Shown piece by piece: positions 54,683-62,204 of a stretch of DNA of 64,000 nucleotides. The notes below the pieces were generated by a model, which saw only the letters and a list, made by a program, of their open reading frames with translations, did no database searches and was not told the DNA's origin. Position numbers and translations under genes: made by a program. The stretch covers positions 3,920,001 to 3,984,000 of the forward strand of contig NZ_CP083239.1 of assembly GCF_022836935.1 (NCBI RefSeq), given 5' to 3'. The stretch is from Ancylobacter polymorphus. GTDB lineage: Bacteria > Pseudomonadota > Alphaproteobacteria > Rhizobiales > Xanthobacteraceae. Positions within the stretch are counted from its first letter, which is position 1; each line of letters opens with the position of its first letter.

Positions 54683-55930
54683 ATGATGAGGATGGCAAGC
54701 GCCGTCGGCGCGACGCTTATGGCGATGGTTTACGCCTCTGCCCCCGCCGTGGCGCAGGACGCTGCGGCACCCGCCGCTCCCCCCGCCTCCCCGCCTTTGG
54801 CCGCCAAGCCGGCGGCGGTGATCGGTCCGGAACAGACGTTTCTCATCGGCGTGGTGCGCCAGCTGCCGGAGCCGCCGCCTTGGATCGCCCCCCTGCAAAT
54901 GCCTCCCGATGATCTCGGCATCGCCGGCGCCGAGCTCGGTATTCGCGACAACCTCACCAGCGGCCGCTTCCTGAAGCTGGACTACAAGCTGTCGAGCGAG
55001 ATCGTGCCCACGGATGGCGATCCGCTGCCGGCGGTGGCGAAGCTGGTTGAGGCTGGCAACCGCTTCATACTGCTCGACGTGCCGCCGGATGCGCTGCTGA
55101 AAATCGCCGACAGCTACAAGGACCGCGACATCGTCTTCATCAATGTCGGCGCCACCGATGACCGGCTGCGGCAGAAGGACTGCCGGGCCAATGTGTTCCA
55201 CATTGCCCCCAGCCGCTCGATGCTCACCGACGCACTGGCCCAGTTCCTCGTCACCAAGCGCTGGCAGAACTGGTTCCTGATGGTCGGGCGCACCGACAAT
55301 GACAAGCTCTATGGCGAGGCGGTGAAGCGCTCGGCCAAAAAGTTCGGCGCCAAGATTGTCGCCGAAAAGACCTGGGACTACGGACCCGACGCGCGCGCCA
55401 CCGCCCAGTCGGAAGTGCCGCGCGGCACGCAGGTCGGCGAGTACGACATGTTGATCGTCGCCGACGAGCTCGGTGAGCTCGGCGACATCCTGCCCTACAA
55501 CACCTGGCTGCCCCGCCCGATCGCCGGCACCCAGGGGCTGATGGCGCTTTCCTGGCATCCGACCATGGAAAATTGGGGCGCCTCGCAATTGCAGAGCCGG
55601 TTCTTCAAGCAGTCCAAGCGGATGATGCAGCCGCTGGATTTCCAGATGTGGCAGGGCGTGTTCGCCGTCGGCTCGGCCAGCCTGAAGACGCGCAACAGCG
55701 ACCCGGCGAAGATCGAGGCGCAGATGCTCTCGCCGGACTACGACTTGCCGGTGTTCAAGGGTGTCGCCGCGTCATTCCGCAGTTGGGACCACCAGCTGCG
55801 CCAGCCGATCCTGCTGACCCACGCCACCAATACGGTGACGCTCTCGCCGCAGGCCGGCTTCCTGCACCAGACCTCTCCGCTTGACACGCTGGGCTTCGAC
55901 CGCCCCGAAACGCTCTGCAAATTCCAATAA
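54683..55930 (+). CDS. Type-1 ABC substrate-binding protein of the PQQ-alcohol-dehydrogenase system
   Basis: This 415-residue exported protein has a signal peptide (to about residue 26, APAVAQ) and a periplasmic-binding-protein type 1 fold, similar to branched-chain amino acid receptors. Segments include LGIAGAELGIRDNLTSGRFL, the second-domain WFLMVGRTDNDKLYGEAVKRS and WHPTMENWGASQLQSRFFK. It matches my memory of TIGR03863, a family always found with PQQ-dependent alcohol dehydrogenases. The ligand is not established. It starts the plus-strand operon. Confidence 0.88.
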   Translation: MMRMASAVGATLMAMVYASAPAVAQDAAAPAAPPASPPLAAKPAAVIGPEQTFLIGVVRQLPEPPPWIAPLQMPPDDLGIAGAELGIRDNLTSGRFLKLDYKLSSEIVPTDGDPLPAVAKLVEAGNRFILLDVPPDALLKIADSYKDRDIVFINVGATDDRLRQKDCRANVFHIAPSRSMLTDALAQFLVTKRWQNWFLMVGRTDNDKLYGEAVKRSAKKFGAKIVAEKTWDYGPDARATAQSEVPRGTQVGEYDMLIVADELGELGDILPYNTWLPRPIAGTQGLMALSWHPTMENWGASQLQSRFFKQSKRMMQPLDFQMWQGVFAVGSASLKTRNSDPAKIEAQMLSPDYDLPVFKGVAASFRSWDHQLRQPILLTHATNTVTLSPQAGFLHQTSPLDTLGFDRPETLCKFQ

Positions 55931-55956
55931 AATCAAACGATTGCCTGGAGGAAACG

Positions 55957-56943
55957 ATGAAACGACAGATGCTGCTGTCCACCGGCCTGGCCACCCTTGT
56001 GGGGCTGATGCTGGCGGATGCCCTGCCGGCCGAGGCGTCTCCGCGCGCCTTCGTGACCAATGAGCGCGACCACACGATGAGCGTCGTCGACATGTCGACG
56101 CTGCAGGTCACGAACACCATCAAGACCGGGCGTCGCCCGCGCGGCATCATCGCCAGCCCTGACGGCAAGCTGATCTATGTCTGCGCCTCCGACGACAACC
56201 GCGTCGAGGTCTATGACGCGGCGACCCTGAAGCTGGTCAAGACGCTGCGTTCGGGCCCCGACCCGGAGCTGTTCGTGCTCCACCCCTCGGGCAACCCGCT
56301 CTACATCGCCAACGAAGACGACAACATGGTCACGGTGGTGAATGTCGAGAACAACGACCTGATCGCCGAGATCCCGGTCGGCGTCGAGCCGGAAGGCATG
56401 GGCATCAGCCCCGACGGCAAATACATGGTCAACACGTCCGAGACGACCAACATGGCGCATGTGGTCGATACCTCGAACAACGAGATCATCGAGAACATCC
56501 TCGTCGATTCCCGCCCGCGCATCGCCGAGTTCAGCAAGGACGGCAAGCAGCTCTGGGTGTCGTCGGAGGTCGGCGGCACGGTGTCGGTGATCGACCCCGC
56601 GACCTGGAAGATCGTCAAGAAGATCTCCTTCAAGATCCCCGGCGTGGCGGACGACGCCATCCAGCCCGTAGGCGTGCGCATCACCAAGGACGGTTCGAAG
56701 GCCTTCGTCGCGCTCGGCCCGGCCAACCGGGTGGCGGTCGTCAATGCCAAGACGCTGGAAGTCGAGAAATATCTGCTGGTCGGCCAGCGCGTCTGGCAAC
56801 TCGGCTTCACGCCGGACGAGAAGTTCCTGCTCTCGACCAACGGCAATTCCAACGACATCTCGGTGATCGACGTCGCCGATGAGAAGGTCACCAAATCCGT
56901 CACGGTCGGCCGCCTGCCCTGGGGCGTGGTCGTGGTGCCGTGA
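55957..56943 (+). CDS. YVTN-type beta-propeller protein, PQQ-catabolism associated
   Basis: This 328-residue secreted protein has a signal peptide ending near AEASPRA and about seven repeats of the YVTN/lactonase-like blade (for example PRAFVTNERDHTMSVVD, RGIIASPDGKLIYVCASDDN). The family corresponds to TIGR03866, co-occurring with the preceding binding protein. No catalytic residue or cofactor motif is evident. It starts 26 bases after the binding protein stops. A scaffold or binding role is inferred. Confidence 0.88.
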   Translation: MKRQMLLSTGLATLVGLMLADALPAEASPRAFVTNERDHTMSVVDMSTLQVTNTIKTGRRPRGIIASPDGKLIYVCASDDNRVEVYDAATLKLVKTLRSGPDPELFVLHPSGNPLYIANEDDNMVTVVNVENNDLIAEIPVGVEPEGMGISPDGKYMVNTSETTNMAHVVDTSNNEIIENILVDSRPRIAEFSKDGKQLWVSSEVGGTVSVIDPATWKIVKKISFKIPGVADDAIQPVGVRITKDGSKAFVALGPANRVAVVNAKTLEVEKYLLVGQRVWQLGFTPDEKFLLSTNGNSNDISVIDVADEKVTKSVTVGRLPWGVVVVP

Positions 56944-56990
56944 CTGACATTCTTCACCAGAAAACTAAGCAATATCGGGAGGAACCCCTC

Positions 56991-57428
56991 ATGACCCTTC
57001 GCCGCAAAGCCGCTCTTTCCTTCACCTTCGCCGCCCTTCTCGCCACTTCCGGCGCCGCCATCGCGGCCGGCGACCTGACGCTGAAGCCCACCGAACTGAA
57101 GCCGCTCGAACTCGGGCTGGGCAATGCCGGCTATGGTGTCTCGGAGACCAAGTACAATCTGGAAACCGGCAAGGCCTACAGCCTCGAACTCAGCTCCACC
57201 GGCAAGAAGGAATGCGCCTGGCAGGCGCCGGAGTTCTTCAAAAGCATCTTCCTGCGTAAGGTGGAGGTAGAGGAGGTCGAGGTGAAGGCCGTCGCCCTGA
57301 CCGAGATCGAGTTCGAAAAGGAAGGCGAGGCCGAACTGTTCTTCGTGCCCATCAAGCCCGGCACCTTCGCCTGGTACTGCAAGGGCATGGAGGAGCGGGG
57401 CATGAAGGGCGAGTTCATCGTCAAGTAA
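56991..57428 (+). CDS. Histidine-free cupredoxin-like secreted protein
   Basis: This 145-residue precursor has a signal peptide (to about residue 26) and a beta-sandwich pattern like plastocyanin-type proteins. The loop GTFAWYCKGMEERGMKGEF at 124-142 resembles the C-terminal copper loop of cupredoxins, with C130 and M138. There is no histidine in the predicted protein, so the usual Cys-His-His-Met site is absent. A second cysteine is C75 in KKECAW. The middle is unusually acidic (VEVEEVEV, EFEKEGEAEL). Start at 56991 is used because it follows GGGAGGAACCC. The gene is followed by a terminator. Confidence 0.75.
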   Translation: MTLRRKAALSFTFAALLATSGAAIAAGDLTLKPTELKPLELGLGNAGYGVSETKYNLETGKAYSLELSSTGKKECAWQAPEFFKSIFLRKVEVEEVEVKAVALTEIEFEKEGEAELFFVPIKPGTFAWYCKGMEERGMKGEFIVK

Positions 57429-57464
57429 TCCGTCCAGGCCTGTATTTCGATCCTCGTGACCCTT

Positions 57465-57491
57465 GTCCCCGGCCCCGCCGGGGACTTTCTT
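57465..57491 (+). terminator. Terminator or attenuator between cupredoxin-like gene and ABC ATPase
   Basis: GTCCCCGGC / GCCGGGGAC (57465-57473 and 57477-57485) with loop CCC is followed by TTTCTT. It lies inside the operon, 27 bases before the next start codon, so it may set a lower level for the ABC genes. Confidence 0.75.
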
Positions 57492-57511
57492 CTCTCGGTA
57501 CGGGAGATGCC

Positions 57512-58303
57512 ATGACGGAACCGACCAGCTCCACGCCCCACGTCTCCGGCCTGGCCGATGGGGTGCCGGCGCTCGATATCCGCGCGGTCAGCCATGCTTT
57601 TGGTGCGCGCAAGGCGCTGGACGATGTCAGCCTCACCGTGCCCGCCGGCAGCTTCACCGCCCTCCTGGGCCCCAACGGCGCCGGCAAGACGACGTTGTTC
57701 TCGCTGGTCACCCGGCTCTATGACAACCGCAGCGGCGCGATCCATGTGCTCGGGGCCGATGTGCGGCGCCGGCCCGCCGAAGCGCTCAGCCGGCTCGGCG
57801 TCGTGTTCCAGGCGCGGACGCTCGACCTCGAACTCTCCGTCCTCGACAATCTGCTCTACCACGCCACGCTGCACGGCATCGGCTTCGGCGCCGGACGCCG
57901 CCGGGCGATGGAGCTGCTGGCGCAGGATGGCCTAGCCGAACGCGCGCGCGACAAGGTTCGCAACCTCTCCGGCGGGCAGATGCGCCGGGTGGAGATCGTG
58001 CGTGCGCTCATGCACCGCCCGCGCCTGCTGCTGCTCGACGAGCCGACCGTCGGCCTCGACATCGCCTCGCGCGCGGCCGTGGTGGCCCTTGTCCGCGCGC
58101 TGGTGACGCACGAAGGGATCGGCGTGCTGTGGGCGACCCACATCATCGAGGAGATCGGCCCCGGCGACCGCGTCGTGGTGCTGCACCGCGGACAGATCCG
58201 TGCCAGCGGTTCCTATGAAGAGATGCGCGCCCGCGCCGGCGGCGAGGACCTGTCCACGGCCTTCCTGCAGCTGGTCAACGAGACGGGTGAGGCAGCGGCA
58301 TGA
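57512..58303 (+). CDS. ABC transporter ATP-binding protein, PQQ-associated (exporter-type)
   Basis: This 263-residue ATPase has Walker A GPNGAGKTT, the Q-loop VVFQARTLD and signature LSGGQMRRVEIVRAL. Walker B is LLLLDEPTVGLD, with the H-loop in LWATHIIEE. It resembles ABC-2 (drug/polysaccharide/NosF-type) ATPases, and fits TIGR03864. It overlaps the permease by four bases. Its expected partner, an ABC-2 permease, is the next gene. Confidence 0.91.
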   Translation: MTEPTSSTPHVSGLADGVPALDIRAVSHAFGARKALDDVSLTVPAGSFTALLGPNGAGKTTLFSLVTRLYDNRSGAIHVLGADVRRRPAEALSRLGVVFQARTLDLELSVLDNLLYHATLHGIGFGAGRRRAMELLAQDGLAERARDKVRNLSGGQMRRVEIVRALMHRPRLLLLDEPTVGLDIASRAAVVALVRALVTHEGIGVLWATHIIEEIGPGDRVVVLHRGQIRASGSYEEMRARAGGEDLSTAFLQLVNETGEAAA

Positions 58304-59136
58304 CCCCGGCGCGATTCCGCCTGCCGCTGACCGGCTATGTCATCGTCCTCACCGGCATTTGCTGGCGCGAGGCGCTGCGCTTCCTCAACCAGCGCGGCCG
58401 CTTTCTCTCCGCCCTGGTGCGCCCACTGGTGTGGCTGTTCATCTTCGCCGCCGGCTTCCGTTCGGTGCTCGGCGTCTCGATCATCCCGCCTTATGAGACC
58501 TATGTGCTCTACGAGGTCTATGTGACCCCGGGGCTAGTGGCGATGATTCAGCTGTTCAACGGTTTGCAATCCTCGCTCTCCATGGTCCACGACCGCGAAG
58601 TCGGCGCCATGCGTATCCTTCTGGTGAGCCCCTATCCGCGCTGGTACTTGCTGGTGTGCAAGCTCATCGCCGGCATCGGCGTGTCGCTGCTGCAGGTCTA
58701 TGCCTTCCTCGCCGTCGCCTGGTTCTGGGAGGTGGAACTGCCGCCCATCGGCTATGTCACCGTGATCCCCGCGCTCCTCCTCTCCGGCCTTATGCTCGGC
58801 GCCATGGGGCTGCTCATGTCCTCGGTGTTCCGGCAGATGGAGAACTTTGCCAGCGTGATGAACTTCGTCATCTTTCCGATGTTCTTCGCCTCCTCGGCGC
58901 TCTACCCGCTCTGGCGGGTGCAGGAGAGCAGCCTCGCCCTCTGGTGGATCTGCACCTTCAACCCCTTCACCTATGCCGTGGAGCTGATCCGCTTCGCGCT
59001 TTACGGCCAATTCGCGCCTTTTGCCGCGCTGGTGGTCGGGGGGTGCGCGGCGCTGTTCCTCGCCGCCGCGATCTTGGCCTATGATCCTTCCGCTGGCGTC
59101 ATGGCCCGTCGCGGCGGACCGGAAACGGCCAAATGA
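58300..59136 (+). CDS. ABC-2 type permease, PQQ-associated
   Basis: This 278-residue permease has six membrane helices and ABC-2 patterns such as REALRFLNQRGRFLSALV, HDREVGAMRILLVSPYPRWYLL and MLGAMGLLMSSVFRQMENFASVMNF. ABC-2 permeases usually export lipids, polysaccharides or drugs, so the partnership with a periplasmic binding protein (54683-55930) is unusual. It corresponds to the TIGR03861 family. The next gene starts 70 bases on. Confidence 0.9.
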   Translation: MTPARFRLPLTGYVIVLTGICWREALRFLNQRGRFLSALVRPLVWLFIFAAGFRSVLGVSIIPPYETYVLYEVYVTPGLVAMIQLFNGLQSSLSMVHDREVGAMRILLVSPYPRWYLLVCKLIAGIGVSLLQVYAFLAVAWFWEVELPPIGYVTVIPALLLSGLMLGAMGLLMSSVFRQMENFASVMNFVIFPMFFASSALYPLWRVQESSLALWWICTFNPFTYAVELIRFALYGQFAPFAALVVGGCAALFLAAAILAYDPSAGVMARRGGPETAK

Positions 59137-59206
59137 GCCGGCCCCTGCACGGCCCTGTCGAAACGGAAGCCGCAGAGCTTCCGGGCAATATCTCGAGGAA
59201 AAGCCC

Positions 59207-59836
59207 ATGCCCACATTTCACCCTGCCTTGCGTCGCCTAAGCCTCGCCGTGCCTCTCCTGCTCGTGGGCGTCGCCCCCGCCCTCGCCGCCGCCCCCAGCG
59301 GCGGACTCTGGCCCTGCATTCAGCGCAAAGTGCCTGAGCTTGCGGTCGGTCAAATGTGGTCCGGTCCTCCGATCGAAAACCTGCAATGGCAGGACGACCG
59401 GCAAGTCGCCGATCTTGTGCCGGTGCTGGCCGCCCAGCGCACGCCTATCGAGGAAGCGACGAAGCAGATCGACGCCTTCGCCGGCACGCTCGGGCCGAAC
59501 GACAAGCAGCGCCTCACCCTGCTGTTCGCCGGCGTGTTCGAGCAAATCAATGCTCGGCGCAGTCGCATCATGAGCGGCATTGAGCGCTATTCCGAACACC
59601 AGATCGAACTTTCCAAACGCATCAAGGAGCAGAGCCTTGCTCTCGCCAAGGCCAAGAAGGCCGCGACCACGGATGAGGAAAAGACCAAGGCGCAGGAACT
59701 CGAAAAGCAGTTGCTGTGGGACACGCGCGTTTATGATGCGCGCCAGCAATCGATGACGGCAGTGTGCGAGAGCCCGGTGCTGCTGGAACAGCGCGTCTTC
59801 GCCCTCGCCCGCGCCATTCAGGAAAAGCTTCCATGA
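59207..59836 (+). CDS. Secreted helical protein of unknown function in PQQ operon
   Basis: This 209-residue precursor has a signal peptide (to about residue 29, APALAAA). The mature part contains two cysteines, WPCIQRK at the start and AVCESPV near the end. A long helix or coiled coil lies between (SEHQIELSKRIKEQSLALAKAKKA, DEEKTKAQELEKQLL). No domain is recognised. Start 59207 is preceded by a weak GAGG. The frame open further upstream lies within the permease gene. Confidence 0.72.
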   Translation: MPTFHPALRRLSLAVPLLLVGVAPALAAAPSGGLWPCIQRKVPELAVGQMWSGPPIENLQWQDDRQVADLVPVLAAQRTPIEEATKQIDAFAGTLGPNDKQRLTLLFAGVFEQINARRSRIMSGIERYSEHQIELSKRIKEQSLALAKAKKAATTDEEKTKAQELEKQLLWDTRVYDARQQSMTAVCESPVLLEQRVFALARAIQEKLP

Positions 59837-59843
59837 AGAGGCG

Positions 59844-59866
59844 GCCCCGGCCTCAATGGCCGGGGC
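59844..59866. terminator. Bidirectional hairpin between convergent operons
   Basis: GCCCCGGCC / GGCCGGGGC (59844-59852 and 59858-59866) with loop TCAAT lies between the stops of two converging genes. No clear T-tract on either side, so the call is moderate. Confidence 0.6.
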
Positions 59867-59913
59867 GTCTCTCAACCCGGCGCACGGTTTCGCGCGAGAG
59901 ATAAAGATGACGT

Positions 59914-60504
59914 TCAGGGCGTCGGCTGACCTTGCTCCAGCGGCAGCCCGGCCCTGGCCCAGCCATCGCTGCCGGCGGGATACCAGGCGATGTTGGTGTA
60001 GCCATATTCGGTAATCGCACGCTTGGCGGCGTTCCAACTCATCCAACAATCGGTCTGGCAGTAAAGCACCAGCGGTGCCGCGCGATCGCCGCCGGCCAGA
60101 GCGTCAAGGCGGGTGCGGAAATAGGCGTCAGTCTCGGCCGAAAGCGCACCATAGCCGACATTGGGTAGCCAGACGCTGCCGGGCAAGTGATCGCGCCTCT
60201 TGTCGCGCCACAGCGTGCCCGGAGGGAGATTGGCCGGCTTCACATCCCGCGGCATCACGTCAACGAAGATCGCGGCTTTAGCGCGCCAGAGCTTCTCGGC
60301 CTGCGCCGTGTCGATTACCTGGGCGCCCTTGAGGGTGGCCGGGGTCGGGGCCCGGTAAGCCTCCATACGGTAGGCCGTCGGCTCGGGCACGACCTCTTCG
60401 CCCCGGCCAACGGTCGGAGCGAAGACATAGAGCACAGCGGCGAGCCCGGCGATGCCCAGCCAGGCCAGCCGGTGGAGGGTGGGGTCGGGCCGATAGTGTT
60501 TCAC
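59914..60504 (-). CDS. PQQ-dependent catabolism-associated Cys-Cys-Trp motif protein (rhodanese-like)
   Basis: This 196-residue protein has an N-terminal membrane anchor or signal (residues ~14-32) and a rhodanese-like domain. A conserved cysteine pair sits at C149 and C153 in LYCQTDCWMSWNAAKRA, where rhodaneses have their catalytic cysteine. It matches the family named for its CXXCW motif (TIGR03865), though in this copy three residues separate the cysteines. A role in sulfur or redox-cofactor handling is suggested by the family, not shown. GTG 60504 was chosen because AGGAGG precedes it; the longer frame overlaps the upstream gene. Confidence 0.87.
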   Translation of the reverse strand: MKHYRPDPTLHRLAWLGIAGLAAVLYVFAPTVGRGEEVVPEPTAYRMEAYRAPTPATLKGAQVIDTAQAEKLWRAKAAIFVDVMPRDVKPANLPPGTLWRDKRRDHLPGSVWLPNVGYGALSAETDAYFRTRLDALAGGDRAAPLVLYCQTDCWMSWNAAKRAITEYGYTNIAWYPAGSDGWARAGLPLEQGQPTP

Positions 60505-60521
60505 CGCCGCCTCCTGCACAT

Positions 60522-61400
60522 CTAAGGCGCCGCTTCGATGGGGCGGTCCTGATTGTCGAGAAGGGGCACGCCATAGTCGAGCAGGATGCGGTTGATCGCG
60601 CCCTGCTCCTTCTGGATGAAGCCGTTCAGCTGGTGCTTCCAGTTCAGCTCGCCGGGGCGGATGCCGAAGGTGATGCGGTAGATGAGCGAGGGATCGCCCT
60701 TCTCCTTCACCAGTGGAACCACCGAGAGCGGGACAGCCGACTTCTTGGCGTAGTAGCCGCCGATCGGGCCCCACAGGATGCCGGCATCAATCTCGCCCTC
60801 GTCGAGATCCGCGATCATCGCCTCGGCCGGGCTGTCGAAGCGGCGATCCACCATCAGCGCGTAGGGCCGTGCCAGCGGCATCAGGCCGTTCCGTGTCAGC
60901 AAGTCGCCCGGCGGGGTACCCGCAATGACGCCGATCCGCTTGCCCTTCAGCCGCGGGTCTTCCAGCGTGTCGACGCTGGCGAGTTCCCCGTCCTTCTTGG
61001 TGATCAGCACCCAAGCCGAGCGGTAATAGGGATTGGTGTTGAGGATCGGGTCGCCGGCGGCGACATAACCCATGACCACATCGCAGCGCTTGGCGCCGAG
61101 CGTCATGCGATAGAAGCCGGTCGCCTGCGGAAACCAGGTGTAATCGAGGGCGAGGCCGAGCTTCTCGGCCATGAGCTCCGCAATTTTGTTCTCGAAGCCC
61201 TGCCCTTCCTCATTGGTGAAAGGCATGTTGGCGGGATCGGCGCAGACCCGCAATGTCGAGCGGTCGACCAGATCGGCCACCTGGGCCGAGGCCGCGTGGG
61301 GAAAGGCGGCGAGGGCGAGGAGCGTCACGCAGACCGCGACACCCCTCCCCTTACGGCGCGCCGAGCGATGGCAAGGTCCCGGCTGCGCCCTGTCCGCCAT
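60522..61400 (-). CDS. xoxJ: Quinoprotein dehydrogenase-associated binding protein XoxJ (MxaJ-like)
   Basis: This 292-residue exported protein has a type-3 (amino-acid-receptor-like) solute-binding fold. It begins LRVCADPANMPFTNEEGQGF, then GYVAAGDPILNTNPYYRSAW and IRPGELNWKHQLN. XoxJ is thought to help mature or activate XoxF in the periplasm; it is not linked to a permease here. The start at 61400 follows the xoxG stop by four bases. An ATG at 61436 is possible but would overlap xoxG. Confidence 0.9.
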   Translation of the reverse strand: MADRAQPGPCHRSARRKGRGVAVCVTLLALAAFPHAASAQVADLVDRSTLRVCADPANMPFTNEEGQGFENKIAELMAEKLGLALDYTWFPQATGFYRMTLGAKRCDVVMGYVAAGDPILNTNPYYRSAWVLITKKDGELASVDTLEDPRLKGKRIGVIAGTPPGDLLTRNGLMPLARPYALMVDRRFDSPAEAMIADLDEGEIDAGILWGPIGGYYAKKSAVPLSVVPLVKEKGDPSLIYRITFGIRPGELNWKHQLNGFIQKEQGAINRILLDYGVPLLDNQDRPIEAAP

Positions 61401-61404
61401 GGGC

Positions 61405-61995
61405 TCAGCTCGGCCGTCCGAAGCACTGGTTTTCATTTGCTGTATACGCCTTGGTCTTGTCCTCGCGCTTGCTGGGACGCTCGCGGCCGAGCGCGCCGTC
61501 AGCGCGGGCCTTGAGATAGACGTAGATGTCGTCGAGGTAGCACATGACGTTCTTGTTCTCGCCGAAGGCGGGCATGACCTGGTCCGCCGTGCCGACACCG
61601 ACATTCTGCTTGCCGTTGACGACGATTTCCATGAACTGCGCATAGGTCATGGTCTTCAGCGAGTTGGCGAGCGCCGGCGCGTAGCTGGAGCCCATGCCGT
61701 CCGGGCCGTGGCAGACATGGCACTCGGCATGGTAGCGGCGATAGCCGGAATAGGTGTACCAGTCCATCGTGCCGTCGGGCTGGATGTTATAGGTCGGATC
61801 GCCGTCTGGCAGCGTGTACTTGCCGAGCTCGTCCTTCTCCTTCTCGACCGGCGCCGGGGCGGCGGCGGCCGGGGCCTGTTCCTGCGCGAGGACCGGAGCG
61901 GGAAGGGACAGGGCGGCCGCCAGGATGAGCGCCGCAGCGCCGGCGGATGCCGGCAGCATGCCGGAAACAAACCATCCGCGAACAGGTTTCGTCAT
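61405..61995 (-). CDS. xoxG: Cytochrome c XoxG, electron acceptor of methanol dehydrogenase
   Basis: This 196-residue exported c-type cytochrome is the likely direct electron acceptor of XoxF. It has a signal peptide to about residue 38, an Ala/Pro linker, and one heme-binding motif C92-H-V-C95-H96. The methionine ligand is probably in ADQVMPAFGE. Extra cysteines (VMCYLDD and ENQCFG) lie outside the heme site, as expected for the 4-cysteine methanol-related family. It follows xoxF with a 209-base gap and precedes xoxJ, the standard xoxFGJ order. Confidence 0.93.
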   Translation of the reverse strand: MTKPVRGWFVSGMLPASAGAAALILAAALSLPAPVLAQEQAPAAAAPAPVEKEKDELGKYTLPDGDPTYNIQPDGTMDWYTYSGYRRYHAECHVCHGPDGMGSSYAPALANSLKTMTYAQFMEIVVNGKQNVGVGTADQVMPAFGENKNVMCYLDDIYVYLKARADGALGRERPSKREDKTKAYTANENQCFGRPS

Positions 61996-62170
61996 GAAGC
62001 AGTCTCCTCAAGGCGCCGCAGGGGCCATTCTGGCGTCCGGGCAGCGTCACGCGGGACGCCGCTCCACGGCTTGGAATTTTTCTAAGAGTCTCATAAACGC
62101 CGGGGCTGCGAGACGTGAGGGCCCGGCGCACCGGACAAGCCGGCGGCCAGGCCCCTTTTCGTCTCGAACT

Positions 62171-62194
62171 GGCGGGCGCTCTAAGACGCCCGCC
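62171..62194. other. GC-rich hairpin downstream of xoxF, upstream of xoxG
   Basis: GGCGGGCG and CGCCCGCC (62171-62178 and 62187-62194) form an 8-bp stem just after the xoxF stop. There is no U-tract, so it may serve as an mRNA-stabilising 3' structure that separates high xoxF from xoxG expression. Confidence 0.4.
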
Positions 62195-62204
62195 ATTCCT
62201 TGGC

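Noticed and set aside
57260..57330. Acidic patch in the cupredoxin-like protein as a lanmodulin EF-hand
   Set aside because: The residues lack the DxDxDG spacing of EF-hands; the stretch reads as alternating beta strand.
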